Positions 9,991 through 19,412 of a stretch of 64,000 nucleotides of DNA are shown one piece after another (position 1 is the first letter of the stretch; every line of letters starts with the position of its first letter). Source of the stretch: Fuerstiella marisgermanici (lineage in GTDB: Bacteria > Planctomycetota > Planctomycetia > Planctomycetales > Planctomycetaceae); the NCBI RefSeq assembly GCF_001983935.1, contig NZ_CP017641.1, forward strand, positions 8,544,001 to 8,608,000, read 5' to 3'. The notes under the pieces were generated by a model that saw only the letters and a program-made list of their open reading frames with translations, was not told where the DNA came from and did not search any database. Both the position numbers and the translations under genes were made by a program.

Positions 9991-11955
9991 CTACTTTAAC
10001 TTCGGTGGTGTTGCTGCCGCAGCCTTCGGCGGGGCTGTGGGTTTCGCAGGCGCGGGCTCGCACAGAAAGATTGACATGCTTAACGGAGGCAGGCCGATTT
10101 CGATGCTGTTCTTGTAACCGTGTGCTTCCTTCGCTTCGCTTTTCACGCCGCCGATATTGCCTTGACCAGAACCGCCGTACCACTCTGCATCGGAATTCAG
10201 AATCTCTTTGTAGAACCCCGCCGCCGGAACGCCGATGCGATAGCTGGCTCGCGGCGCAGGCGTGAGATTGGCGATGGCCAAAATCTGCTGAGACTTGTCG
10301 ACGGTCTGGCGAATAAACGCCAGCACGCAGTTTGTCGTGTCGTCGCCGACTACCCACGTAAATCCATCGGCACGAGTATCGCTGGCATGAAGAGCCGGGT
10401 ATTCGCGATACATTCGGTTCAGATCGCAGACAAGTTTTCGCACGCCTTCGTGAGTATCAAACCCTCTAAGAACCCAGTCGATTTCGCCGTCGTGGTTCCA
10501 TTCGTCCCACTGAGCGATCTCGTCACCCATAAACTGCAACTTCTTACCAGACGTCGCAAACTGGTAGCCGTACAGCAGTCTTAGGTTGGCGAACTTCTGC
10601 CACTCATCGCCCGACATCTGATCCAGCAATGATTTTTTGCCGTGCACAACTTCGTCATGCGACAGCGGCAGCATGAAATTCTCACTGAACGCGTAAACAC
10701 CGCGGAACGTCAGGTCGTTTAGATGCCACGTGCGGTGCACAGGATCTCGCCGCATAAACCGCAGCGTGTCGTTCATCCAGCCCATGTCCCACTTCATTGT
10801 GAAACCAAGTCCGCCGCTGTACACCGGTCGGGACACGCCTGGCCACGCGGTGGATTCTTCGGCCACCGTCATGATGCCTGGGAATTCAGCATGCAGAACC
10901 GTATTGAAGTCGCGAAGGAAATCGATGGCTTCGAGGTTTTCGCGACCACCGTGCCGGTTGGGGATCCAGTCGTTCGATTCTCGCGAGTAGTCGAGGTACA
11001 GCATCGAAGCGACTGCGTCGACTCGCAAGCCGTCAAGATGGTAGACGTCACACCAGAATCGAGCGCTGGACAGCAGGAATTCAGTGACCTCGCGGCGACC
11101 ATAGTTGAAGATCAGCGTGTTCCAATCCGGATGATACCCTTGGCGCGGATCGGCGTGTTCAAACAGATGAGTGCCATCGAACTGAGCCAGGCCGTGACCG
11201 TCTGTGGGGAAGTGGCCAGGCACCCAGTCCAGCAAAACACCGATGCCGTGCTGATGCAGATAGTTGACGAAATACTGGAAGTCCTGTGGCTTGCCAAAGC
11301 GGCTGGTCGGCGCGAAGTAGCCAGTCGTTTGGTAACCCCACGAACCATCAAACGGGTGTTCCGTGATTGGCATCAGTTGGACGTGAGTATAACCGGTCTC
11401 CAGAATGTATTCGGTCAGCAAATGAGCCAGCTCGCGATAGTTATGGAACCGTCGGCCGTCGCTCGGACACTTCCATGACCCCGGATGAACTTCGTACGCC
11501 GACACGGGCGCTTCCAGCCAGTTGGTGTTGTCTCGCTTCTGAATCCATTCCGAATCGTTCCACTGAAAGTCACGGAGGCTCCAAATGACAGACGCCGTGC
11601 CAGGCCGCATTTCGGCATAGAAGGCGTATGGATCCGCTTTCTCGATGATCTGGCCGTGGGTTGTTTTGATGGAATACTTGTAACGAGTCCCCGGGATGGC
11701 TCCCTTCACAACGCCCGACCACACGCCTGAGCTGCTGCCCGTCAAGCAGTCGCGACCATGAGTCCAGCCATTGCCATCGCTGACGACGGACACCTCAGTG
11801 GCATTGGGCGCCCAGACGGCGAAACGTACACCGCCGTCTACCAGGTGAGCTCCCAGATAGCGGTACAGCGTGGATCGATCGGCAGGTGCGTCAAATGTAC
11901 TTTGCATGTTGTGTTGTACCGTGTGCATGGTGCCATCAGCGAGTTTAATGTTCAC
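9991..11955 (-). CDS. glgB: 1,4-alpha-glucan branching enzyme
   Basis: 654 residues, GH13 family, with one N-terminal CBM48 module (about residues 35-130) rather than the two of the E. coli enzyme. Catalytic residues are visible: nucleophile Asp313 in [11 protein letters not shown], acid/base Glu366 in VAEEST, and Asp434 in LSHDEVVHG. Their spacing (53 and 68) equals that of the E. coli catalytic triad. The enzyme cuts alpha-1,4 chains and re-attaches them as alpha-1,6 branches in glycogen synthesis. The start is GTG, preceded by AGGA at a 9-nt spacing; ATG codons at residues 10 and 17 are alternatives. No other glycogen gene is adjacent. The C-terminus is Ala/Pro/Lys-rich. Confidence 0.97.
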   Translation of the reverse strand: MNIKLADGTMHTVQHNMQSTFDAPADRSTLYRYLGAHLVDGGVRFAVWAPNATEVSVVSDGNGWTHGRDCLTGSSSGVWSGVVKGAIPGTRYKYSIKTTHGQIIEKADPYAFYAEMRPGTASVIWSLRDFQWNDSEWIQKRDNTNWLEAPVSAYEVHPGSWKCPSDGRRFHNYRELAHLLTEYILETGYTHVQLMPITEHPFDGSWGYQTTGYFAPTSRFGKPQDFQYFVNYLHQHGIGVLLDWVPGHFPTDGHGLAQFDGTHLFEHADPRQGYHPDWNTLIFNYGRREVTEFLLSSARFWCDVYHLDGLRVDAVASMLYLDYSRESNDWIPNRHGGRENLEAIDFLRDFNTVLHAEFPGIMTVAEESTAWPGVSRPVYSGGLGFTMKWDMGWMNDTLRFMRRDPVHRTWHLNDLTFRGVYAFSENFMLPLSHDEVVHGKKSLLDQMSGDEWQKFANLRLLYGYQFATSGKKLQFMGDEIAQWDEWNHDGEIDWVLRGFDTHEGVRKLVCDLNRMYREYPALHASDTRADGFTWVVGDDTTNCVLAFIRQTVDKSQQILAIANLTPAPRASYRIGVPAAGFYKEILNSDAEWYGGSGQGNIGGVKSEAKEAHGYKNSIEIGLPPLSMSIFLCEPAPAKPTAPPKAAAATPPKLK

Positions 11956-12487
11956 GTGTCGTGATCCTGTGTGATCGTACGAAGGCGCTATCGTCCGCTG
12001 GAATCATCTGTTTCGATATTGTCTAAACAAACCGCAACAGTGTCCATGCGATCGCAGTTTCCTTTCACAAGCGGGAAACAACCGAATGGTCGTTTTTCTG
12101 CGGATTTTCTTTCTGCGAGAAACCAAGCTGCGTGTCTCGAGACGTACTGTTGTACGGTAATTGGCGTCGGTGTTAAAACGTTGTGTACGACGAACGGCAG
12201 GACGTTTACTGTCAGCGTTCTGGTGTTTGCTGACAGCCGACGTTGCTGTCGTTGTGGAAAAATCACCTGCTGTAGATTGCCTGCCATTCGCAGTTGCCCC
12301 AGCTCAAAAACGCCACTGGGCGAAAATAGAAGTGAGCTGCGCTGGTGATCGAGGTGGGATTGGGAGCGAGGTGTGTGGCAGTGGTTGGAGCGAGGAACGA
12401 ATGAAGCCCCGCGGGTTCATTCACTTCACTCAGTCCAGCCCCGGCCACACTCGAAGGAATCGTGCTCCCATCTGGACGCGAGGTTAT
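11956..12487. other. 532-bp gene-free interval
   Basis: Lies upstream of glgB and downstream of the ExeA-like gene, both on the minus strand. I see no convincing ORF. It contains a small inverted repeat (CTGTCAGC 12209-12216 / GCTGACAG 12229-12236) and the stem-loop at 12399-12422. The glgB promoter should be here, but no clear -35/-10 pair was found. Confidence 0.5.
12399..12422 (-). terminator. Stem-loop downstream of the ExeA-like gene
   Basis: GAATGAA pairs with TTCATTC, continued by CCC/GGG with a bulged G, about 65 nt past the ExeA-like stop codon. No T-run follows on the minus strand, so it is only terminator-like. Confidence 0.3.
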
Positions 12488-15400
12488 TTAGTCGTTCTTG
12501 ATACGCCGTAGTCGCGTGAAGAGGTCGCTGAATCGAGACCGGCCGGCCTTCTTTTTCGTCAGGGGCAAAACGTCGTTGTCGTCAGGCTCGCCGGATTCGT
12601 CGTCGAAGTCAGCCAGATCGTCAATCGATTCCAGTTCCGCCAGAGCCAGGTCATTCGTGAGTTCTGCAGCCTCATCGACGTCGTCATCAACATCGGCCGA
12701 CACAACAGGAAACGCAACGCTCTCAGCCCCGGCCGCCATTCGCAGTTCTGTCGATTCTGATAACAGGCTAATCACGCGAGAACGCGCTTCCTGCAGCAGC
12801 TGCGGATGATAGATATGAGCGTCTTCGTTGACGTCCTCTGATTCCTGAATCGTTTCTCTTAACACCGCATCAAGCACTTCTTCGATCTCGAAGGAAGTCT
12901 TCCCGGCGAATGCTGACGGGCCATTTGGATCAGTGTTGTCGGGGGCAGGATAGCTCTCGAGGCGCGTTTGGATAAACGATTGCATGTGCCCCGGTCCATC
13001 ATCCGACGCTCGGTTCGTTGGCGTATTGTCGAGATCTGCTTCGTTGTCCGCCTCGTCCGTTTCATAGTCGTTGACGTGACCAGAACGCAGCTCGCTTTCG
13101 CTGATGCGATCATCAGCCGTTGCGACGTCGTCCGTCTCGCAGTCGACCTCTGACAATGCATTCAGTACGTCACCTTCCACCCAGTCTGGCAGCGTGTGGG
13201 AATCCGACGGTGTGTCGGTGGCTGGCTCTTCCAGGTTTGCCGCATTGTCATCTTCATCGGGTGCACCCGCAGATTCTTCAAACATCTCCGAATGCAGCAT
13301 TTCCTGAATCTGATCGATTGTCAGATCCGCATCGACATCGGGCATCAGCGGAAACGAATCGTATGGACTGGCAAACCGATCGGCATGGTCAGGCGTTGCC
13401 AGTTCAAGCTCGGGTGACACTTTCGTGTCGTACAAAGCCGGCCCGGCCGCATCGACCATTTCGTCAAGCTCGTCCAGTTGCTCATTGATCTGCGGTTCCA
13501 GGTCGATGACAGGAATGCTGCAGACCGGCGCGACTCCCGCGACCTCAGGCGGCCAGACTGCAGGCTGGTTCAGGACATCGACTGCTGTGTGCCGCATAAC
13601 CTGGTCGGAAGAGACCGATCGGCCCAGTTCGCACCACGTATAGCGATCGAACACGGGATTGCTGTTGGCGCAACGCACTGAAGCAGCAGCATCGTTGAAC
13701 AACGGCGTAGCTTCCGACGCAAAATCCTGTGTGCCGGCTGGTGCAAGTTCCTCATCCGAAAATTCATCGGCAGGGCCAAACTCATCGTCGTCGGTGAGCT
13801 CAGTGCTATGCTCGTTGTCGAGACCTGGCTCAACAGAAGATGTCGCTTCCTCAAGTTCGTCAGGATTGCCAACGGACTCCGCCGGCCATTCACCTGCGGG
13901 TTCCCACGGAGAAAATTCTCCCAGTTCGACCGTACCGTCGTTGGCATCGTCGGCGTCATTGGAAGATGCCAGCAGAAGATGGTGGCCGAGATTTGCAGGT
14001 TCCAGCGCCGGCCATTCGGAAGTTGCTTCTTCCGCTTCTGAGGCATCAAGTTCACTCGGTGAGTGTTCGAAGTCTAGTGCGTCATTCGATGGTTCGAAGG
14101 CTTCGCCGTCGAGCTCGTCCGATGGAAAGTCGCATTCCGGGTCACAGCTAACCGGTTCGTCATCCAATTCTGCGGCCGGCGTTTGAGTGTCGCAAAGACG
14201 CTGTAGGCGTGCGTCAAGATCGGCCACAACGTCGGTAAGATCCTCGTCGTCAACTTCTTCCGGTGCCTTGTCGGCTGCAGCGTCCGGAGGCGACAGGAAC
14301 GGCTGGGAAAGGTCGAGTGATGTTGTTTCACCCACGACATAATCGACCACAGCTTCCGTGTCGTCGGGCACCTGCTTCGCGGCCGTTGGTTCCGCAACTT
14401 CGATGATTTCAACCGTGTCAGAAGTTTCAACGACCGCGTACTTCGTTGTCGGCGTTGTCGGCGTTGTCGGCGTTGTCGGCGTTGTCGGCGGCGGCGACTC
14501 TGGTTCTGGAGTGGTCACTTCGAGCGATTCGTCAGCGGTGGCAGGCGTCTGTGGCGTGGGCTGAGCCATGCCATGTTCCGCGCCGCCGCCGATTTCGATT
14601 ACGCCGGGGGTGGCTGACACGAATCCTGACGTGGCCGTTGCGCTGTCAGCACCAAACTCCACAACCGACGATGAACCGTCCGAAGTGACCGAATGTTCAG
14701 TCGAAGGCTGATCGCTGACGGATTCCGTCGAGTCATATTCATCGTCGTCTTCGACGCTGTCCGGTGCGGCGTTCCAGGCGATCGGCAAATGCTGCAATCG
14801 TGACAGCGCGTGATTCACGACGTCAGTGGTGACTCGGTCCTGATCGGTCTCTTCGCACACCATCAGGGACTCGTCGGCCAGCAGATTCAGACAGCGTGGA
14901 ATGCCATCGGCGGCCGCCACGATTTTCTCGACAGCTGCTGTGTCAAAGACATCTGCCAGCGCCCCGCCGGCAACGCTCATTTCGTGCTTCAGATATTGCA
15001 CAGATTCGGTGGAACGCAGCGGTTGTAAAAACACGTGCGTGCGAATCTTCTGAGCAAAGTCGTTCATGTCCGATTGCGCCAGAACTTCTTCCAGCACGAG
15101 CGGTCCGGCAATCAGCAGTCTCAGCAGTTTGTGCCCCTGGTTTTCTTCTTCCAGCAGCGCACGCAGTTCTGCGAAGACTTCTGACTGCATCATGTGTGCG
15201 TCGTCCACCAGAACGATCAGAGGCCCCCAGAAATCGGAGACTCGCTGCAGGCGTTCGACCACATCCCATCGCCGTACGACGCTCGCTCCCGCCGAACGCT
15301 CCTTCGCTGCGGCGGATTCTGCCTTTAGAAGTCGTCGGTGCAGCCCGTACAACAGTTCGTCGGCCGTTCTTGCGGTTCCGCCGCGCAGGAACATGACCTG

Positions 15401-15613
15401 GCTGTCTGACTCAAGCACGCGGCGAACGGTTTCCAGGCTGACGCTTTTTCCAACGCCGGCTGGACCTGTCAAAACGGCGACGCCCAGATCGGAGCGCAGC
15501 GCATGCAAAATCAGCGGCGAAATTTCTTCGAAAGCCTGTGAGCGGAAGAAGTCGCCATCGTGCAGAACTGACTGAAACGGTTTTCGATGCAGACTAAAGC
15601 GTTTCTGATACAT
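12488..15613 (-). CDS. ExeA/GspA-like AAA ATPase with long acidic C-terminal region
   Basis: 1041 residues. Residues 1-275 form an ExeA-type AAA+ ATPase: opening YQKRFSLHRKPF, Walker A GPAGVGKS at 50-57, Walker B LIVLVDDAH at 132-140, and a downstream region matching the MSHA-biogenesis/ExeA family. The remaining 770 or so residues are strongly acidic (Asp/Glu/Ser/Ala), low in complexity and probably disordered, with five Pro-Thr-Thr repeats near residue 380. The last 20 residues turn basic (KKKAGRSRFSDLFTRLRRIK). ExeA homologues help assemble secretins or transpososomes. A secretin gene lies 20 kb away, so a secretion role is possible but inferred. No transmembrane segment was seen. Confidence 0.85.
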   Translation of the reverse strand: MYQKRFSLHRKPFQSVLHDGDFFRSQAFEEISPLILHALRSDLGVAVLTGPAGVGKSVSLETVRRVLESDSQVMFLRGGTARTADELLYGLHRRLLKAESAAAKERSAGASVVRRWDVVERLQRVSDFWGPLIVLVDDAHMMQSEVFAELRALLEEENQGHKLLRLLIAGPLVLEEVLAQSDMNDFAQKIRTHVFLQPLRSTESVQYLKHEMSVAGGALADVFDTAAVEKIVAAADGIPRCLNLLADESLMVCEETDQDRVTTDVVNHALSRLQHLPIAWNAAPDSVEDDDEYDSTESVSDQPSTEHSVTSDGSSSVVEFGADSATATSGFVSATPGVIEIGGGAEHGMAQPTPQTPATADESLEVTTPEPESPPPTTPTTPTTPTTPTTKYAVVETSDTVEIIEVAEPTAAKQVPDDTEAVVDYVVGETTSLDLSQPFLSPPDAAADKAPEEVDDEDLTDVVADLDARLQRLCDTQTPAAELDDEPVSCDPECDFPSDELDGEAFEPSNDALDFEHSPSELDASEAEEATSEWPALEPANLGHHLLLASSNDADDANDGTVELGEFSPWEPAGEWPAESVGNPDELEEATSSVEPGLDNEHSTELTDDDEFGPADEFSDEELAPAGTQDFASEATPLFNDAAASVRCANSNPVFDRYTWCELGRSVSSDQVMRHTAVDVLNQPAVWPPEVAGVAPVCSIPVIDLEPQINEQLDELDEMVDAAGPALYDTKVSPELELATPDHADRFASPYDSFPLMPDVDADLTIDQIQEMLHSEMFEESAGAPDEDDNAANLEEPATDTPSDSHTLPDWVEGDVLNALSEVDCETDDVATADDRISESELRSGHVNDYETDEADNEADLDNTPTNRASDDGPGHMQSFIQTRLESYPAPDNTDPNGPSAFAGKTSFEIEEVLDAVLRETIQESEDVNEDAHIYHPQLLQEARSRVISLLSESTELRMAAGAESVAFPVVSADVDDDVDEAAELTNDLALAELESIDDLADFDDESGEPDDNDVLPLTKKKAGRSRFSDLFTRLRRIKND
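14444..14488. repeat. Five tandem copies of a 9-bp unit
   Basis: CGTTGTCGG is repeated five times without change inside the ExeA-like gene, encoding Pro-Thr-Thr repeats on the minus strand. Such a run is prone to slippage in units of three codons, so the reading frame is kept. Confidence 0.9.
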
Positions 15614-15868
15614 CCGTGTTTCCGTCTGTGGACCTCAGAGGTTTCGGCAATCCCTGCCGATTCATCAACGCGCAGGTGTTCTCAAAGCGCATTGTTCCAC
15701 GGGCAACATCGAACATTGCAACCAGAATCTTGAGTACATCCGTTCGCGGCGGAATAGTCTGCCGGGACTTATCCCGCCGGCTCCCTGGTTACCTTAAAGC
15801 CGATTTTCGGCGCGGGGAATGGTGTGAGCGGCAGCTCAATCAGCTGAGGCGGCTGCCCTGTTGGAGGC

Positions 15869-16339
15869 TCAACGAGCGGCTTCGGCGGCTGCGACGGCTA
15901 ATTCGTCGCATCGTTCGTTTTCCGGGTGCCCGGAATGGCCCTTCACCACGGTGAAGGTGACCTGGTGTTTGCCAAGCAATCCATCCAGTTGCTGCCAGTA
16001 CTCGACATTCAGAACCGGCTTTAGCTGCTTGCCGACTTTGCGGCGCCAGCCATTCTTCTTCCAGCCATGCCGCCAGGTTTCACACCCCTGCGACACATAC
16101 GTGCTGTCGGTGATGACTTCGACTCGACTGCGGCGGGAGAGCTGCTTTAAGCCCTCGATCACGGCCTGCAATTCCATGCGGTTGTTGGTGGTTTCGCGAT
16201 CCCCACCGCTGAATTCTTTTTCGGTGCCGCTGGCAGGATGGCGCAAAATACAGGCCCACCCGCCGGGCCCGGGATTTCCACGACAGGCTCCGTCTGTGAA
16301 AATGCGAACAAAAGGCAACGGGGCTGCGGAATCAGTCAT
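15869..16339 (-). CDS. rnhA: Ribonuclease HI
   Basis: 156 residues, the usual length for bacterial RNase HI. Active-site residues are in place: Asp16 (IFTDGACRGNPG), Glu56 (NNRMELQAV), Asp78 (VITDSTYV), His135 and Asp145 (VKGHSGHPENERCDELA). It hydrolyses the RNA strand of RNA-DNA hybrids, removing primers and R-loops in the cytoplasm. The ATG opens MTDSAAPLPFVRIFTDG. The gene is 53 bp downstream of infA on the same strand and may be co-transcribed with it. Confidence 0.97.
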   Translation of the reverse strand: MTDSAAPLPFVRIFTDGACRGNPGPGGWACILRHPASGTEKEFSGGDRETTNNRMELQAVIEGLKQLSRRSRVEVITDSTYVSQGCETWRHGWKKNGWRRKVGKQLKPVLNVEYWQQLDGLLGKHQVTFTVVKGHSGHPENERCDELAVAAAEAAR

Positions 16340-16392
16340 CGCAGGCGGGGCTTTATGGCAGGCGGTCTACGAACGGTGCGGACAACGTCCGA

Positions 16393-16611
16393 CTACCGCT
16401 CTCGATAAACGATACGGCCACGGTTGAGGTCGTAGGGTGAAACCTCGACCACCACGCGATCGCCTGGCACGATTCGAATAAAGTGCTTGCGCATTTTACC
16501 GGCCACGTGAGCCATGACTTCATGCCCGTTTTCGAGTTCGACTCGAAACTGTGTGTTGGCCAACGCTTCGGTCACGCTGCCTTCAACCTGAATTGCTTCT
16601 TCTTTCGCCAT
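16393..16611 (-). CDS. infA: Translation initiation factor IF-1
   Basis: 72 residues from the ATG at 16611 ([17 protein letters not shown]), exactly the usual IF-1 length. The open frame extends 24 codons further upstream, but that stretch is not conserved. It is an S1/OB-fold protein with the typical segments [20 protein letters not shown] and [19 protein letters not shown]-1 binds the ribosomal A site during initiation. It lies outside a ribosomal-protein operon, with rnhA downstream and an HD-domain gene divergently upstream. Confidence 0.98.
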   Translation of the reverse strand: MAKEEAIQVEGSVTEALANTQFRVELENGHEVMAHVAGKMRKHFIRIVPGDRVVVEVSPYDLNRGRIVYRER

Positions 16612-16858
16612 TCTGTGAACGCTTCTTCTTACCTGTTCCTTTTGAACAATGATGCCAGACGGAAATGTCAGACGTTCCAACAATCACCACATCACCGGAT
16701 CTCACGAAATCTGTGTTTCCGAGTGTGGATGCCGCAGCCATGAGTAGCGTAATAGTTACACTCCGTCGTCAGAAACTCAAGACGGAATTCAATTTACGGC
16801 GGAACAACCGAGCGAATTCCCGGAATCTGAACACGGCCGAACTCGGGCAGCAGGCGTT

Positions 16859-18208
16859 ATGCACCCCTATTTCAATATTCCCGAACTTTCCGGCACCGGC
16901 CTGGACGACGGCGTTGTTCGAGTCCCCGTGGAGCAGGATATCCCGTTCAGCCGCCGCGTCCGAGCGATCGTGGACACGGCCGAATTCCAACGACTCCGGC
17001 AGGTAACGCAGCTCGCGCTGACCTCAAGAGTTTATCCGGGGGCCATTCATAACCGGTTCGAACACGCTCTGGGCGTCTATCACAACGCACTGCAATACCT
17101 TTGGCAGCTCGGCAAAGACCCTCGTTTTGCAGACGTCGTATCGCCGCACGAAGCCGAAGTGCTGATCGCGGCGGCTTTGTTACACGACATTGGGCACTGG
17201 CCCTTTTGTCACCCGATTGAAGACCTTGATCTGGAAGAAATGCCGCCGCACGAAGTCTTCGCAGCGGAATTTCTGGGGCCGGATAACGAGCTGTCGAATG
17301 TCCTGCGGCGTGATTGGAAGATCGAACCGGAGGAAGTCATCGAAGTGCTGACGGGAAAATCGTCGAATTCCAGCCTCAAGCTCCGTCAGTCGATTTTGTC
17401 CGGCCCGATTGACATCGACAAGATGGATTACCTCAATCGCGACAGTCAGCACTGCGGCGTTCCCTATGGCCGCAACTTCGACCGTCAGCGGCTGATCAGC
17501 TCACTTGTTCCCAACGAAGCGGCCGACGGGCTTGCGATCACGTCGAAGGGCAAGACGGCAGCCGAAATGATGGTGTTCGCTCGGTACGTCATGTTCAGCG
17601 AAGTCTACTGGCACCACGCCGTCAGATCCGCGACGACGATGTTTGCCCGAGCGTTCTACGAAGTGCGTTCTTCCTTAGACCTGGCAGACGTGTTTCGCAT
17701 GACGGAACCCGACATGATCGTGGCGATCTGTACAGCGGCCGTCGGGCAGCCCGCGCAAAGTCTGACCGACGGACTGTTTGGAGCTCATCGCCGACTGCAC
17801 AAACGACTGGCGGAATACAGTCTTCACCAGCGTCCGGATCTGTTTCATGCTTTGCGTCAGATGCCCTACCGACAGTTGGTACGATGCTCAAATCACCTGG
17901 CAACCGCCGTCGGCGACCGACTTGGCATGTCCGTCAGGCCCGTGGACCTGTTAATCGATGCGCCGCCTCTTCACCGGGAAGTCGAATTCAAAGTCGACAT
18001 TTTTTATCCGCATGAAAACGTCTATCGCCCGTTAAGGTCGGTGTCGCCGATTGTGGAAGCGATGTCGAATACCACGTTTGACGATTGTGTAAAACGCGTC
18101 CGCATCTGCGTGGCTGGGGGCGTGATGTCAGTCGCCACGACAGTTCCCGTGGACGAGATCGACAATCTTGTTGCGGAATCGATCAGCCTCTGTGCGAGTC
18201 ACAGCTGA
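16859..18208 (+). CDS. HD-domain phosphohydrolase (dNTPase/SAMHD1-like superfamily)
   Basis: 449 residues. Metal-binding HD signature: His69 in NRFEHALGVYHN, the pair His109-Asp110 in ALLHDIGHWPFCHPIED, and a later Asp in GPIDIDKMDYLNRD. This layout matches COG1078-type HD hydrolases related to dNTP triphosphohydrolases, which cleave phosphate groups from nucleotides in a metal-dependent way. The substrate cannot be told from sequence. The start is the ATG at 16859 (MHPYFNIPELSG). Its stop is only 2 bp from the end of the convergent FGE-like gene, so the two transcripts must overlap or terminate tightly. Confidence 0.9.
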   Translation: MHPYFNIPELSGTGLDDGVVRVPVEQDIPFSRRVRAIVDTAEFQRLRQVTQLALTSRVYPGAIHNRFEHALGVYHNALQYLWQLGKDPRFADVVSPHEAEVLIAAALLHDIGHWPFCHPIEDLDLEEMPPHEVFAAEFLGPDNELSNVLRRDWKIEPEEVIEVLTGKSSNSSLKLRQSILSGPIDIDKMDYLNRDSQHCGVPYGRNFDRQRLISSLVPNEAADGLAITSKGKTAAEMMVFARYVMFSEVYWHHAVRSATTMFARAFYEVRSSLDLADVFRMTEPDMIVAICTAAVGQPAQSLTDGLFGAHRRLHKRLAEYSLHQRPDLFHALRQMPYRQLVRCSNHLATAVGDRLGMSVRPVDLLIDAPPLHREVEFKVDIFYPHENVYRPLRSVSPIVEAMSNTTFDDCVKRVRICVAGGVMSVATTVPVDEIDNLVAESISLCASHS

Positions 18209-18210
18209 CG

Positions 18211-19035
18211 TCACTTCGCGGCAACGGCGATCACGCATCGAAAACCAATCGCATCGTCTTTGTCGTCGCCTGCAATCGGTTTGAATGTAGAGCACGTTAA
18301 CAGCGAATGATGGTCTTTCCACGAACCGCCTCGGATCTGCCGCTGCGTTTTTGTGTCGTCCGGAGTGGAAACGAACTCCCACAAATAGCCGTGAACGTCG
18401 CACAGGCCCCAAGCGTTCGGTTTTAAAACGCCTACAGCCGGATCGTTCCCGGCAGCGTTGCCGGTGTGCCATGCGTATTCGTCCAGAGTCCCGGTCGGGG
18501 AATCGCCTGCCGCAACAGTATCGCCAAAACAGTAGCGAGACTTCGAACCGGCTCGACAACAGTATTCCCATTCCACAGCTGTGGGCAGCCTGACGACTTC
18601 CGTTGCTATAATCAACTTCTTCGCCCGCAACTGCTGGGTCAGCTTGTTGCAGAAAGTCTGAGCGTCATTCCATGTGACGTTTTCCACTGAATTGCGCGGC
18701 CCCTGCCAGCGACTGGGATTTGACTTTTGAATGGCTTGGTACAACTCCTGAGTCGTCTCGTACTTTGAGATCCTGAAATCATGTTTTAGCGTCGCTTTCT
18801 GCCGGGCAAGTTCAAGTTTACCAGGTGTGGCTTCCCCAACTTCAAACTCGCGAGGGAACCTGTCCGATCCCGGCGCGATCGCCACGCACTCGTCGACAAA
18901 TCGCTTCAGCATCTCATCCACAGACTCCGACGGCACGGCCGTTGGTCGGTCTTTGTCGGTCGCCGGTTGAGCGACCGCGAGTGCATTTGTTGAAACGATG
19001 AGCGTGAATGCAGCCAATCGAAGTATGTAAGTCAT
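18211..19035 (-). CDS. Exported formylglycine-generating-enzyme-like (SUMF1/FGE-sulfatase) protein
   Basis: 274 residues from the ATG at 19035, chosen because it opens a signal peptide (MTYILRLAAFTLIVSTNALAVA); the frame runs 18 codons further upstream without a hydrophobic start. The FGE-sulfatase fold is marked by RLPTAVEWEYCCRAG, NAWGLCDVHGYLWEF, RGGSW and IGFRCVI. Family members include the enzyme that converts a sulfatase cysteine to formylglycine, but many are non-catalytic or bind other ligands. Planctomycetes carry many sulfatases, so the link is tempting, yet no sulfatase is nearby. An export signal is unusual for a maturase acting on unfolded cytoplasmic sulfatases. Confidence 0.85.
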   Translation of the reverse strand: MTYILRLAAFTLIVSTNALAVAQPATDKDRPTAVPSESVDEMLKRFVDECVAIAPGSDRFPREFEVGEATPGKLELARQKATLKHDFRISKYETTQELYQAIQKSNPSRWQGPRNSVENVTWNDAQTFCNKLTQQLRAKKLIIATEVVRLPTAVEWEYCCRAGSKSRYCFGDTVAAGDSPTGTLDEYAWHTGNAAGNDPAVGVLKPNAWGLCDVHGYLWEFVSTPDDTKTQRQIRGGSWKDHHSLLTCSTFKPIAGDDKDDAIGFRCVIAVAAK

Positions 19036-19158
19036 GTATAAACGCCTGAAAATCTGTGTGAGCAGTGATTCGAAGGGGGGGCGTTGCACGCCGACTTTGT
19101 GTCGTGTAGCCCTTGGTCTTGAACGACATAGGCTTTGTGCTGGTTGCTCACCCCGGTT

Positions 19159-19404
19159 TTACCAGCGGTTTCCAGCACGTTTCGGGGGGTGATCGTTGTT
19201 GTTTCTGAATTGATTTGAGTAACGGAACTCGCGAACTTTATCGTATTTCTCAATCTTTGCGGCAACAACAATGAGTTGAGGAACCTTAGTCGGCAATTCA
19301 ACGGGTTCAAACGATACGGCGTAGAATTCAAGCCACCTGCGTTCGTAAGCGTCTGCCGAATCGATGTCAAATGGCAGAACCGCGAAACGGACATTGCAAG
19401 GCAA
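19159..19404 (-). CDS. Possible small protein downstream of the ion channel
   Basis: An 81-codon frame beginning with TTG 9 bp after the ion channel's stop. Its composition (YERRWLEFYAVSFEPVE, LIVVAAKIEKYDKVREF) looks more like protein than the other frames here. There is no ATG or GTG start in the unique part, no recognisable family and no clear ribosome-binding site. It may be a remnant or a chance ORF. Confidence 0.25.
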   Translation of the reverse strand: MPCNVRFAVLPFDIDSADAYERRWLEFYAVSFEPVELPTKVPQLIVVAAKIEKYDKVREFRYSNQFRNNNDHPPKRAGNRW

Positions 19405-19412
19405 AGAAGTCG

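Noticed and set aside
10723-11478. 251-codon plus-strand frame inside glgB
   Set aside because: Antisense to a conserved enzyme whose catalytic residues are intact; no RBS and no protein-family pattern.
13659-14186. Ser/Ala/Gly-rich plus-strand frame in the ExeA-like gene
   Set aside because: Arises from the reverse complement of the acidic low-complexity region.
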